Assembly: GCF_018687785.1 (NCBI RefSeq)
Contig: NZ_LTBL01000001.1
Span: forward strand, 2,214,867-2,278,866
Length of the DNA: 64,000 nucleotides
From: Methanovulcanius yangii
GTDB lineage: Archaea; Halobacteriota; Methanomicrobia; Methanomicrobiales; Methanomicrobiaceae
Reading direction: 5' to 3'
Position numbers and translations under genes: made by a program
The notes under the pieces: generated by a model
Database searches by the model: none
Seen by the model: only the letters and a program-made list of their open reading frames with translations
What the model was told of the DNA's origin: nothing
In this document: in pieces, positions 27,863 to 37,278 of the stretch
Layout of the letters: the number at the start of each line of letters is the position of its first letter
Position numbering within the stretch: position 1 is the stretch's first letter

Positions 27863-29485
27863 TTACATCGCCTCAATTCTTCGGAATCTGAAGACAATTC
27901 TCCAGTTCTGCTGTTCTCTAAGGGTAAGTTCGTTCATCTCCTCGAGGAGCGAACAGAGGTCTTCCATACTGTGGGCATGGCGCACATTGCTGCGTATGGC
28001 CGTCAGGTGCCGGACCACATGGGCATACCGCTCACCGTTGCGAAGGTACTCCCTCTGCAGCCTGATGGCGGCGATGGCGGAACCCATTGCCGGGAGAGTG
28101 ATGGTGAAGTAGGCAAGGGCGAGAGAGGCATTCAGTCCTCCTGGCATTCCCGGAGCGTGCCCGAGCCCGACGGCATGCATCACGGCAAAGATGAGGGTGC
28201 CCACAAAGAGGACTTCCCCGAGGATGAGCATAATTATGTAGGTTCTGCTCGCATGGGCGCTTGCCTTCTCGTAAAACCGGAGCCGGTTGCTGATCCATGC
28301 CGAGCGAAAGAACTTCTTCATGGGAGCGAAGGGGATATCCAGACGGCAATAGGAGATGGGGCGTGTCTCCATGATGGATTCAAAGGCGATCACCATCCAG
28401 TCGTTGGGCCGGTTGGAGAGGCTCATGTGGGGGGGCGTATCGGACGACTCACAGTGGATGCAGACGATGCACAGAAAAAAGGCTGCCCGTATTCGTTCGG
28501 CGAGGAAGTTGTAATCGATCCATTTCCTGTGAAAATCGCCGTGTCGTGAGGCAGCCATAAGGATGATGATGCAGAGAATCTCGACAACTTCAAGCCAGAT
28601 CAGCCAGATGACATCCGGGAAGAAGAGCGTCTGGCAGGTAATGGTTGCCACCGCGAGAGCCGACAGCAGTGAGACACAGGTGCCTGCCATGGTGTAATAC
28701 CGCCGGTAGCGGCGTGCCAGGAGCTGTGTGCGGGTAAAATAGGGGAGAAGAGTGTCCGATGCAGGTTCGATCAGATCCTCGGGAAGGCCCGCCTTCTCGG
28801 CTTCCGTCCTGAGCATTTTCCGGTACCTCCGGTATGTGTCGTGGTACAATGCCGACGGTATAGTTTCCCGGTTGTATTCATCGAGCTGGGTATAGGTCTC
28901 GAAGATGCGGTCATCATGGGAAAGTTCGTATGTCTCCCCGGTTCCGGGGTCGACGGCGACGACTGTCGTGCCGTGTACCTGTGCAAGTTCGAACATGCTC
29001 CCCTGGCGGTAGGTCGTTGCTCCCGGCTCCCATTCGCCGACGAGGATGACCAGGTTGGAGAGGTCGATGATGGCATCGTCGACGGGGTCGTATCCGAAAA
29101 TGGCCTCTTCCGGTGCGACGGGGGCGATGTCGAATGAGATCTCCCCTTCAAAGGGAAAGAATTCCGGCTCTTCATGACCCTGTTCAGCAATCAGGAGGAC
29201 CTGCGGGCGGTGGGAAATGTGGTCCCAGATGGTGTCGTCGAGCAGTGTTTCAAGGACAGCATGTTCAGGGCCCGGGCGGAAGGGAAGGACAAACCGATAC
29301 ATATGGTCGGTCTTCTTCAGGATGGACTCGAGACGAAGGATGGTCGCCCGTATCCCCTCAAGCACGCGGCCGGTCTCAAAATGGGCTTCACTGATGATAA
29401 GGCCTGCCTGAATGACGATCGAGAGGGGTTGATCCCAATCCCTTCCTGGAAATGCTCCCTCGCTGGTTTCAGCCGTTTGTTTCAT
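27863..29485 (-). CDS. membrane protein with SLOG-like N-terminal and SLATT-like helices
   Basis: About 540 residues. The N-terminal half is a Rossmann-like domain with QVLLIAEQGHEEP, DAIIDLSNLVILVGEW, a small-residue turn and GTTVVAVDPGTGE, the pattern of SLOG nucleotide-binding domains. Four membrane helices follow in two pairs (about 264-286, 292-312, 433-456, 467-489), with HRKWIDYNFLAERIRAAFF after the first pair, as in SLATT effector proteins. SLATT proteins are predicted pore-forming effectors of nucleotide-signalling conflict systems; no partner nucleotidyltransferase is seen here, so a defence role is inference. ATG 29518 is an alternative start; 29485 has GGGGAG upstream. The left end of the 18.66-kb repeat (29293) lies within this gene, which is intact here. 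Confidence 0.6.
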   Translation of the reverse strand: MKQTAETSEGAFPGRDWDQPLSIVIQAGLIISEAHFETGRVLEGIRATILRLESILKKTDHMYRFVLPFRPGPEHAVLETLLDDTIWDHISHRPQVLLIAEQGHEEPEFFPFEGEISFDIAPVAPEEAIFGYDPVDDAIIDLSNLVILVGEWEPGATTYRQGSMFELAQVHGTTVVAVDPGTGETYELSHDDRIFETYTQLDEYNRETIPSALYHDTYRRYRKMLRTEAEKAGLPEDLIEPASDTLLPYFTRTQLLARRYRRYYTMAGTCVSLLSALAVATITCQTLFFPDVIWLIWLEVVEILCIIILMAASRHGDFHRKWIDYNFLAERIRAAFFLCIVCIHCESSDTPPHMSLSNRPNDWMVIAFESIMETRPISYCRLDIPFAPMKKFFRSAWISNRLRFYEKASAHASRTYIIMLILGEVLFVGTLIFAVMHAVGLGHAPGMPGGLNASLALAYFTITLPAMGSAIAAIRLQREYLRNGERYAHVVRHLTAIRSNVRHAHSMEDLCSLLEEMNELTLREQQNWRIVFRFRRIEAM

Positions 29486-29729
29486 GACATGTGTCTCCCC
29501 TGTTTCAATCTCGGCCATGATGGGTTATGGTGGTTCGGCCGTGCCATCGCGACATGGCATGTACACCCGTGGGGTTTTGGTCATGCGCTTTCACCGGATG
29601 CCCTCGTCCGTTGGTATCTGGTATGTAACCTCTCATGCTACATAATATTCGGGATATATCCGGGAACGGGATCCCTGAAGCAAGTGAAGGGATAATCTCC
29701 GCCAAATGGGGTATATTGGTCCGAAATGC

Positions 29730-30023
29730 TCATCCACCGGCCACAGGGGGGAAGAGGGCAATGATATCACCGTCTTCGATCACCGTTTCCATTCCATCTA
29801 AAAAATGAATGTTCCGTCCATTTTTCAGGATATTGACATACTTTTTGAGTTCTCCCGTTTCCGTGAACACCATGTCCCCGAGCCCGGCGTACCTGGTGGT
29901 GAGCAGATCCAGCAGCATGCCGACGGTGGTTCCTCCGTTAATGTCGAGGGCAATGGTCGCATCCGCAACCTCGCGAAAGGTTGCGAAGGTTTTGACGGTG
30001 ATCGATATGGGCTGTTGTGCCAT
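29730..30023 (-). CDS. MoaD/SAMP-like ubiquitin-fold sulfur carrier
   Basis: A 97-residue beta-grasp protein ending in PPVAGG, the diglycine tail that is adenylated and thiocarboxylated. Such proteins carry sulfur for the pyranopterin of molybdenum/tungsten cofactors or act as archaeal protein modifiers. It lies 90 bases upstream of nothing else on its strand but directly follows the AOR gene, whose stop is at 30114, so it probably serves the tungstopterin of that enzyme. An identical copy is at 48394-48687. Confidence 0.85.
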   Translation of the reverse strand: MAQQPISITVKTFATFREVADATIALDINGGTTVGMLLDLLTTRYAGLGDMVFTETGELKKYVNILKNGRNIHFLDGMETVIEDGDIIALFPPVAGG

Positions 30024-30113
30024 GGTCTTTGATAAGGGCCGGTCTTTCCCCGGATATGGACTGTCCCGGATTTTCAGACCGGCCCGGCTCTCCGCAGGTA
30101 TTTCCCTTTCTCT

Positions 30114-31889
30114 TCAGTGTATTGCCAGTTCCTTCAGTTTTTCCGTGGTTGGGACTCCTTTTTCATCCCATCCCCGGAGAGCGTAATATTCCTTCAGGAG
30201 TTCGTCACGCTTCCAGACCATTCCTTTCGGGGCCCCCTCCTGGAGGGGTTCTGCCAGAAGCCGCGGAGGGAGGGTATCGGTCTCCATTCCAATCCCGCGA
30301 TCGAGATTGAAGAGTTTCTGGAGGTTCCAAATCCGCTCGCCCACCTTCATGAGCCCTGCGGCATCGAACCGGATGCCGGTCGCGGCGGTCATGAGGTCGG
30401 CATAGTCATCGGCATCGAGGGCAAAGGAGGTGAAGAGACACATGCCGCTTGCATCGATTGCCGCTGTGAGGTCCTGGAAGGTCTTCACCCACTCCGGTTT
30501 GTTTACGGTCTCGTACGGGTCGAGTTTCTCCGGTGCACCAAGGACCTCGGGGGATATCATATACGCGTAGACATGATCGCCTCCCCGGACCGAAGTCGCA
30601 TAGGCAAGCCCGTGTCCCTGGAGCCCCCGCGGATCATATGCCGGAAGCTCCTGTTTTTTCACGCTCATGGAAAGTTCCGGGTGGCCATGGCGTTCGGCAA
30701 ACCGGTAGGAACCATCCGCAAGCTCTTCCCCGATTCCCTCGCGTGTCGCCATCTGCCTGAGCACGGCGAGCATCCCTTCGGCATCGCCGAACCGGATGGG
30801 ATGTGTGATATACCCCTTCTCTGCCATCTCCATGAGGCAGGCGATGGTCGCTCCGGCTGAGACTGCATCAAGGCCGTACTCGTTACAGATGTTATTTGCG
30901 AGGGTGATCGATTTGAGGTCGTCAATGCCGCAGTCGGGGCCGAATGCCCAGTCCGGTTCGTACTCGGGCCCTTCCCCGGTTATCCCCTCGAAATCATGTA
31001 TTCGTCCGCACTGGACGATACATGCATAACACCCCTTCGGTTTTTTGAATATCGTCTCCTTGATGGTCTCTCCCGACACTTTCTCCGCTCCCTCAAAATG
31101 GGCGCTCTGGAAATTATTTGTCGGGAGAATGTAGTTCTCGTTGATGATGTTGACCAGAACAGCGGTTCCGTAGTCATGGAGGGCCTGCGCGATGCCGTCG
31201 GCCTCAATCTTTTTCCGTATACGGTCCTTGACAAGATTGAGTTTGTCGTCGTCGGCGACTGCAATCTCCTGCTCGCCCCGTACTGCAAGGGCTTTGAGGT
31301 TTTTCGATCCCATGACGGCCCCGCTGCCCCCCCTTCCTGCGGCCCGGTACTTTTCATTGATGACGCAGGTGATAAGGGAAAGCTTCTCGCCGGAGGGTCC
31401 GATGCAGGCGACCCGTATCTTTTTGTCATCATGTATCTGCTGGATGATGTCCGTCGTCTCACTGGTCGTTTTTCCCCAGATCTCCGCGGCGTCATACAGG
31501 GACACCTCTCCGTTGTCCAGGAAGAGGTAGACCGGCCGGGGTGCCTTTCCGGCGATAACCACCGCATCGAATCCCGCCTTCTTCATCTTCCATCCGAAGA
31601 CACCGCCGCTGTTGGAACTGATGGCGCATCCAGTCAGGGGAGAGAGGGTTGAGATCTCATATCTGCTTCCCAGCGGAATGCCCGTCCCTGTGAGCGGCCC
31701 GGAGGCAAAGACAAGGACATTGTCCTCGCTCAGCGGGTCAATATCCGGGAGCACCATGTCGGTCAGGAACCTGATCCCAAACCCTCTCCCGCCGATATAG
31801 TCCTCTTTCAATGACGCAGGAGTAGGTTTGACCTTTACCGTCCCCGCTGTCAGATCGATATACGCAATATTGCCTGCATATGCATCCAT
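30114..31889 (-). CDS. tungsten aldehyde:ferredoxin oxidoreductase (AOR family)
   Basis: Oxidises an aldehyde to a carboxylic acid with ferredoxin as electron acceptor, using a bis-tungstopterin and one [4Fe-4S] cluster. The 591-residue protein has YIGGRGFGIRFL at the N-terminus, the cluster ligands Cys287, Cys290 and Cys294 in CYACIVQC, and the later ligand in DASGMCLFTSF. Length and order match the family; the substrate cannot be read. ATG 31889 (MDAYAGNIAYIDL) is preferred over GTG 31901 because of GGTGAT just upstream. It is followed by the MoaD-like gene. An identical copy is at 48778-50553. Confidence 0.92.
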   Translation of the reverse strand: MDAYAGNIAYIDLTAGTVKVKPTPASLKEDYIGGRGFGIRFLTDMVLPDIDPLSEDNVLVFASGPLTGTGIPLGSRYEISTLSPLTGCAISSNSGGVFGWKMKKAGFDAVVIAGKAPRPVYLFLDNGEVSLYDAAEIWGKTTSETTDIIQQIHDDKKIRVACIGPSGEKLSLITCVINEKYRAAGRGGSGAVMGSKNLKALAVRGEQEIAVADDDKLNLVKDRIRKKIEADGIAQALHDYGTAVLVNIINENYILPTNNFQSAHFEGAEKVSGETIKETIFKKPKGCYACIVQCGRIHDFEGITGEGPEYEPDWAFGPDCGIDDLKSITLANNICNEYGLDAVSAGATIACLMEMAEKGYITHPIRFGDAEGMLAVLRQMATREGIGEELADGSYRFAERHGHPELSMSVKKQELPAYDPRGLQGHGLAYATSVRGGDHVYAYMISPEVLGAPEKLDPYETVNKPEWVKTFQDLTAAIDASGMCLFTSFALDADDYADLMTAATGIRFDAAGLMKVGERIWNLQKLFNLDRGIGMETDTLPPRLLAEPLQEGAPKGMVWKRDELLKEYYALRGWDEKGVPTTEKLKELAIH

Positions 31890-32048
31890 CACAATCACCA
31901 ACCCTCAACTACAGATTCCTCATATTTAAGGGTATTGTGGGATGGCTCGTTATTTGGCAATCCCTGCTTGAAAAGAGGAATTCGCCCGAATGAGGGGAAT
32001 ATCCGGGGAATCAGATGCATTATTAAGGAAAATACGGTGAAATGGGCT

Positions 32049-33944
32049 TTAGTCGAGGATTCTGTGTTCGGCACTCTTAAGGATCTTTTCCAGCATTTCC
32101 GGATATGATACCCCCGCGAGGGCCGCCATCTTTGCGAGATGACCGTCCCAGCACCACCCGGGATTCGGGTTGACTTCAAGGAGCCGGGGGGTGCCGTTGT
32201 GATCGAGACGCCAGTCAAACCGTGCATAGTCCCTGCATTTCAGCCTCCCGAAGAGCTTGAGGCAGCTTGCCACGAGGAACCGCTGCACATCCTCGGAGAG
32301 ATGAGCCCGTACGGACCTGAGGTTCCAGTACGGGGAGGACGGGTCCCACTTTGCCTCGTAGCCGCAGATCCGCGGGTAGGACGAGGGGAGTGCGGAGTAG
32401 TCCTCCTCGATGATCGGCAGCACCTCATACATGTCCGGGAGGTTTCCAATGATGCCGACACTGATGTCACTGCCGGAGAGGAACTCCTCGACGAGGATGG
32501 AGGTCTCCTGTCCACACCTGGTCCTGACATCCTCGATCGCCTCCTGCAGCTCTTCGATATCTCCACAGACACTCTTCCTGGTAATTCCTACACTGGAATC
32601 CCCAAGGTTGGGTTTGACGATAACCGGGAACCTGAGAGGCTGTTCGATGAATGAACTGTCGCCGGGAGTGATCATGAATGCCTTCGGGACCGGGATGTCA
32701 AGTTCATGCGCAACACCACGCACAAGGGACTTATCGTAGCAGTAGGCAAGACACTGGGGGTTCCCGCCGGTATACGGGATGTCGAGCATCTCCAGGACGG
32801 CCGGAATATGAAGTTCCCTGAGGGGATCGTTGAAATATCCTTCATCACAGAGGTTGAAGATGAAATCCGCCTTCTTACCCTTCTGCTGAAGGGTTTTGAT
32901 AAGTGTCGCATGGTTGTCTACGTAGGTGAATGAGTAACCATCGCACTTCGAAAGGGCCGATTTAAGCTGCTCGATGGTGTAAAAATCATCCTCGTCAAAG
33001 ACGCATGACGGACGGACCCTGTCCTTCAGCCGCGGGTCACCCATCACGACGGTCACGCTGCGTTTTGCCTTTGCCACCTGCTTTCTGGACGTCCACTCCT
33101 TCCGTACCCGTGCCGTGATGACCAGACGCCTGCCCATCATGCCGAGATCGTGGTTTTTCCGGGATTTCGGGATGATGGTGTCGTGGAAGGTGATGTCGTG
33201 GTAGCCGCATGCCCCAAGCATCTCTTCGATGCGTTCCCGGCTATAGAGTCGCTCCGCATAAAACTGGTCCGCAAGCACTCCTTTTCGGACATGAGTGATC
33301 ACCTCGCGTGAAATGAGTTTTTCGCCGTCCTCCGAGAGGCTTCGTTCACGGCAGACGAAGTAGTTCTGGTCGATCCACTCCCAGCTGCGGGGTTCATAAT
33401 GTTCCTTCAGCCACGCGCCGTCGGCGATATCCAGGAGGAGTGTTCCTCCCGGCTTTGCCACCCGGAACACTTCTTTGAGGATGCTTTGATCATCTTCATA
33501 TGATTCGAAATAACCGAAACTGTTGCCGGGGATGAGGACATGGTCGAAGGTGTCGGCCTGAAAGGCAAGTTTTCGTGCATCACCTTCGCGGAAACTGATA
33601 GCCAGTCCTTCATTTTTTGCCTGCTTCTTCGCACGGGTGATGAGATAATGGGAGCGATCCAGCCCGGTAACGTCAGAGAATCCCCGTCGTGCAAGCTCGA
33701 GCGAGTGCCGTCCCTGTCCGCAGCAGAGATCAAGAATGGTATCGCCGGGACAGAGGTTCAGGGCACTGCAAAAGAGATCGACTTCTTCCGAGGTAATGGA
33801 GGTGTCCTCGATCACATCACCATCCGTACGGAGGTAGTTTGCGTTGAAGATCTCCCTCCACCAGTCGGCCCTGACATAGCTCTCCAGGCTTTCAACAGGG
33901 CCAATATAACTGGTTATTTTAGAATTAGGCGCAATTTTACTCAT
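32049..33944 (-). CDS. fusion of SAM methyltransferase and D-Ala-D-Ala-ligase-like ATP-grasp
   Basis: A 631-residue two-domain protein. Residues about 25-285 are a class I methyltransferase (ILDLCCGQGRHSLELARRGF, motif II-like EGDARKLAF, FDHVLIPGNSFGYF). Residues about 295-631 are an ATP-grasp ligase with the D-alanine ligase plan: YTGGNPQCLAYCYDKSLVR, FPVIVKPNLGDSSVGI, ILVEEFLSGSDISVGI and the metal-binding DWRLDHNGTPRLLEVNPNPG. Methanogens have no murein, so D-Ala-D-Ala is an unlikely product; a peptide-like bond between other amino acids, with methylation, is more plausible. The start and leader are AT-rich. An identical copy is at 50713-52608. Confidence 0.85.
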   Translation of the reverse strand: MSKIAPNSKITSYIGPVESLESYVRADWWREIFNANYLRTDGDVIEDTSITSEEVDLFCSALNLCPGDTILDLCCGQGRHSLELARRGFSDVTGLDRSHYLITRAKKQAKNEGLAISFREGDARKLAFQADTFDHVLIPGNSFGYFESYEDDQSILKEVFRVAKPGGTLLLDIADGAWLKEHYEPRSWEWIDQNYFVCRERSLSEDGEKLISREVITHVRKGVLADQFYAERLYSRERIEEMLGACGYHDITFHDTIIPKSRKNHDLGMMGRRLVITARVRKEWTSRKQVAKAKRSVTVVMGDPRLKDRVRPSCVFDEDDFYTIEQLKSALSKCDGYSFTYVDNHATLIKTLQQKGKKADFIFNLCDEGYFNDPLRELHIPAVLEMLDIPYTGGNPQCLAYCYDKSLVRGVAHELDIPVPKAFMITPGDSSFIEQPLRFPVIVKPNLGDSSVGITRKSVCGDIEELQEAIEDVRTRCGQETSILVEEFLSGSDISVGIIGNLPDMYEVLPIIEEDYSALPSSYPRICGYEAKWDPSSPYWNLRSVRAHLSEDVQRFLVASCLKLFGRLKCRDYARFDWRLDHNGTPRLLEVNPNPGWCWDGHLAKMAALAGVSYPEMLEKILKSAEHRILD

Positions 33945-34000
33945 TAATTTGCCTTATGAAATGTATGGTACCTCTGTTTACGTAATAAAGCTATCTGCGC

Positions 34001-34037
34001 CGCCTAAAATTTCATCTTATTAAAGTGTTTTTAGGCG
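34001..34037. promoter_or_regulatory. inverted repeat CGCCTAAAA / TTTTAGGCG
   Basis: Perfect 9-base arms at 34001-34009 and 34029-34037 with a 19-base AT-rich spacer, between the divergent fusion gene and membrane-protein gene. It could be an operator or a hairpin. The same element is in the second copy at 52665-52701. Confidence 0.4.
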
Positions 34038-34231
34038 TTCTCTGTGAATTCGCCGCACATGCAGAAGGCATGCGCGCATCGCCGATTCAACCTGAGCCTC
34101 CTGTTGTCCCTGTGGATGTCCGCTGGCTGCCGGGGTGCCCCCACATTGCCTGGTCGCCCTCTGGTTTGATATCGGTGCATGGTCAATAGAAGACTATGCC
34201 GCACCTGTCCCGTTCACGTTTCGGGGGATAT

Positions 34232-34870
34232 ATGACGATATTCCTTCAGGTGATGATCATCTTCATAATCATCGACAGTATGATGGTCGGGAACTACTCC
34301 TATGTCTTTGGCGGTTTTATTGTTCTTCTCCTCACCATGGTCCCGATGATCATGGAGCGGGAAGTACATATTACAGTCCCGTGGTGGCTGACATTTCTCA
34401 TCGTTCTCTCCCTCTACATCCATATCGGCGGCCAGTATTTTGACTGGTATACCACACTATACCCGTATTACGACAAAATAGCGCATTTCATATCGGGAAC
34501 GACCGTCGCGCTCATCGGATTTACTCTGGTGCTCCTCCTCGATCAATACACCGAGAACAACTTCAACCGTCCGGTCATCATCTTCCTGATTGTCATGCTG
34601 ACGGTAGCAGTCGGCGGGCTCTGGGAGATCTTTGAATATACCGTCGACACATTCCTGGGAATAGAGATGCAGCACGGGCTTGACGATACCATGCTGGATA
34701 TGATCTTCGTCCTCCTGGGGGCGGTCATCGTTGCTGCCCTCGGCAATATCTATCTGAGGAAGATTTCAAAACGGGACCTCTCCCGTCTCTTCCTGGGAAA
34801 TCCCGACCTTGCGGAGAAGGTCTATGAATGCATTTCAGAACTTCCTGTCCGGCGAAGAAAACAGGAATGA
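34232..34870 (+). CDS. DUF2238/YjdF-like integral membrane protein
   Basis: A 212-residue protein with about six membrane helices. It has the family segment YDKIAHFISGTTVALIGF, then GGLWEIFEYTVDTFLG and GLDDTMLDMIFVLLGA, which resemble DUF2238/VanZ-like membrane proteins. The frame is open from 34196, but GGGGGA five bases before ATG 34232 marks the start. The function is unknown. Its end is only 34 bases from the convergent prenyl-synthase fusion gene. An identical copy is at 52896-53534. Confidence 0.7.
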   Translation: MTIFLQVMIIFIIIDSMMVGNYSYVFGGFIVLLLTMVPMIMEREVHITVPWWLTFLIVLSLYIHIGGQYFDWYTTLYPYYDKIAHFISGTTVALIGFTLVLLLDQYTENNFNRPVIIFLIVMLTVAVGGLWEIFEYTVDTFLGIEMQHGLDDTMLDMIFVLLGAVIVAALGNIYLRKISKRDLSRLFLGNPDLAEKVYECISELPVRRRKQE

Positions 34871-34904
34871 GGTAGAGAGGATTGGGCCACAACCATTCAC
34901 TGAA

Positions 34905-37169
34905 TCACACCTCATAGGCCATATTGACGAGATTTGCACAAATTACGCGGAGCATGAGCTTTCCCGGCGAGGGGGGAATCCGGCGGGAGAATGCCGCCCA
35001 CTCCGCTTCGATATGTCGTATAGCCTCGCCGGAACAGTCTTCCAGGGCTCCCGATGCCCGTACAAGATCGATACCTTCCTGGAGGACGACATCCTGCATC
35101 CGGAGTTCGGGTGTGCAGAGGATGGCGGTCAACCGGTCGGAGCGATCCCGGTCCAGCAGATCGAGGGCCCGGAGGATGACATAGGTCGGTTTGCCGTTTC
35201 TGAGATCCTCGCCAGCCACCTTTCCCCATTTTTCGTCGCCGGAGAAGTTCAGCACATCATCGATGATCTGAAAACCGATTCCCATGGTCCTGCCGAACCG
35301 GAGGCAGGCCGCTCTCGTCTCCGGTGTCACGTCCTGCAGGATGCAGGCAAGCTCCGCGACCCCTTCCGTCGCCGATGCCGTCTTGTAGGCGTACATCTGG
35401 AGGATCTGCTCGTCGAGGTGCCCCTCCCGCCACGTCGTCAGAGCGGCGGGGGAGAGATTCCTTGACCAGTAGATGTCCTGCCCCTGGCCGAGGTGCGCCC
35501 GCAAAGAGGTATTGGTCATCAGCCTGAGCACGTCGTGCTTCTGGTCGGGGGTAAGGTCCGGGCAGGACGATACGATGCTTTGAGGAAAGAAGTAGAGGGT
35601 GCTTGCCGCGTTGATGGCAATATCCGTTCCATATCTCTGGTGAATGGTGGTGTCACCCCGCCGGAGCAGCGACTCGTCCTCGATATCATCGATGATGAGA
35701 GCCGCCGAATGAAGGAGTTCGGTCATCACGAAGAGTTTCTCCGTCTCTTCGGTGGACCTGACGCCTACCGCATCGGCTATGAGAATGCCGAAGATCGGCC
35801 GCCAGTGCTTTCCGCCCCGTGAGAGGAGGTCCCAGACCGGTCGCGAGATGGTCTCGGTAAAGGGAGTGTAATCAAGGATGGGTTGTGTCTCACCGAAGAG
35901 AGAGGCGCACCATGCTTCATCGATCTCGCGGGGGAAGAGCTGTTCGAGCCGTTCGTTGATCTTCCCTTCAAATCGTCCGACAAAGTCCGCTACGTCCGCA
36001 ATGAATCCATAGCCGCAGAGTTCCAGCTGGCCGCGTCCGGATACGCCTTCTTCTCCTATCTTCCCCGTGACACTCCCCGACCCTTCCCAGAGACCGCCGT
36101 CCATCCCGATGATCTCGATCTCCTGCTGATCCGTTGCGGGAGAGAAATGCAATATCGCATCGATAGCGGGTATCGCAAACTCCCATTTCACCGGGTAGTG
36201 AATGTGAGTCCGCGGGCTCTCCCACGTACGAATGGGGCGTGCCGTTATCCGGGGGTGCCATTCTGCAGTGCCGTCCTCAGAAAAGAGGATGCAAAATGTT
36301 GAGACCGTCTCCTTTGACCGGAGGTTTCGCCGGTGCATGAGCATCAGGCAGCGCCCGTCATCCAGCTGTATGCCGCACCAGTCCCAGCCGAGAGGATGGT
36401 AACAGGGTCGGCCGTCCGTTTCGATACATCCGGTCTCCTCCTGCTCTGTGAGGAACCATTCAGTCCCGCCGGACTGGTAATCGCACCATGCCTCCCCGGA
36501 GACCGGCGCCCCTCCTGCGACACCATTGAGCTTCAGGCGCGGGCAGGTGACATATTCCATGCCGATGGCACCCGACGGCGCGATGGATGAAAGGTCAGTA
36601 AACGGGACCTGGGGAATGAGGGCGCATGACATCATCTCCCCGTGGGTCGGGTCATGGAAGGTGATGATGATCTCCTCGTCAAGAAACGTGATTCGGGCGT
36701 CGTCCCAAGTCACCGAGAAAGGGGTCTTCTCGGTCTCCATCGTCGTCGGCGGGCAGTTAATGGGGGGATAGAGGCCGTGCTCCTCAATCTCCCTCCTGAT
36801 GGTGTCACTGACGTACCTGCTCACGCCGAGTCTGTCCGGGAACGTGTCGAGCTGCCTGAGGTACCAGTTGTGCAGCGACGCATCCACCCGCACTTCCCGG
36901 TGGTGAACGCCCGTTGCCGCATCGACAACAGAGCAGAGATACATCGCACCAGGGCTCCGTATTGCCTCACCCGACGGACCGGCATCATCCGCAAGCCGGA
37001 GTGAAAAGAAACAGATGGTAAAATCCCGCCGGCCAAAATCTTCCCCCTCAAAATAACCCTGTATATACCACCATCGGACAAAGGGGTCGGCATCCCCGGA
37101 GAACATCCGGCGGGCCATATCGGCGGCAAGACCGGGTGGTCCGGTCTTCTCCGCAACTATTCTTTCCAC
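34905..37169 (-). CDS. fusion of CrtC/AttH-like lipocalin domain and trans-polyprenyl diphosphate synthase
   Basis: A 754-residue protein. Residues about 1-395 look like the hydroxyneurosporene synthase (CrtC)/AttH lipocalin-like family: WWYIQGYFEG, GWDWCGIQLDDGRCLMLMHRR and TWESPRTHIHYPVKWEFAIPA. Residues about 430-754 are an all-alpha isoprenyl diphosphate synthase: GGKHWRP (about 453), first aspartate-rich motif IIDDIEDE (about 493), RRGDTTIHQRYG, second motif FQIIDDVLNFSGD (about 635) and GEDLRNGKPTYV. The second motif is DDVLN rather than DDxxD. GTG 37169 follows AGGGA and a TATA-like TATATTTTGG; frames upstream run into the next gene. It may make a prenyl chain and hydrate it. An identical copy is at 53569-55833. 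Confidence 0.8.
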   Translation of the reverse strand: MERIVAEKTGPPGLAADMARRMFSGDADPFVRWWYIQGYFEGEDFGRRDFTICFFSLRLADDAGPSGEAIRSPGAMYLCSVVDAATGVHHREVRVDASLHNWYLRQLDTFPDRLGVSRYVSDTIRREIEEHGLYPPINCPPTTMETEKTPFSVTWDDARITFLDEEIIITFHDPTHGEMMSCALIPQVPFTDLSSIAPSGAIGMEYVTCPRLKLNGVAGGAPVSGEAWCDYQSGGTEWFLTEQEETGCIETDGRPCYHPLGWDWCGIQLDDGRCLMLMHRRNLRSKETVSTFCILFSEDGTAEWHPRITARPIRTWESPRTHIHYPVKWEFAIPAIDAILHFSPATDQQEIEIIGMDGGLWEGSGSVTGKIGEEGVSGRGQLELCGYGFIADVADFVGRFEGKINERLEQLFPREIDEAWCASLFGETQPILDYTPFTETISRPVWDLLSRGGKHWRPIFGILIADAVGVRSTEETEKLFVMTELLHSAALIIDDIEDESLLRRGDTTIHQRYGTDIAINAASTLYFFPQSIVSSCPDLTPDQKHDVLRLMTNTSLRAHLGQGQDIYWSRNLSPAALTTWREGHLDEQILQMYAYKTASATEGVAELACILQDVTPETRAACLRFGRTMGIGFQIIDDVLNFSGDEKWGKVAGEDLRNGKPTYVILRALDLLDRDRSDRLTAILCTPELRMQDVVLQEGIDLVRASGALEDCSGEAIRHIEAEWAAFSRRIPPSPGKLMLRVICANLVNMAYEV

Positions 37170-37278
37170 CTCATTCCCTGAAAGTCGGCATGCCAAAATA
37201 TAAGATTTCGGAATGTACGATGTCAAAACAACGAAATGGGATGCAATAGAGAGGTGTCGGTCCCATCCTGCCCGTCGG

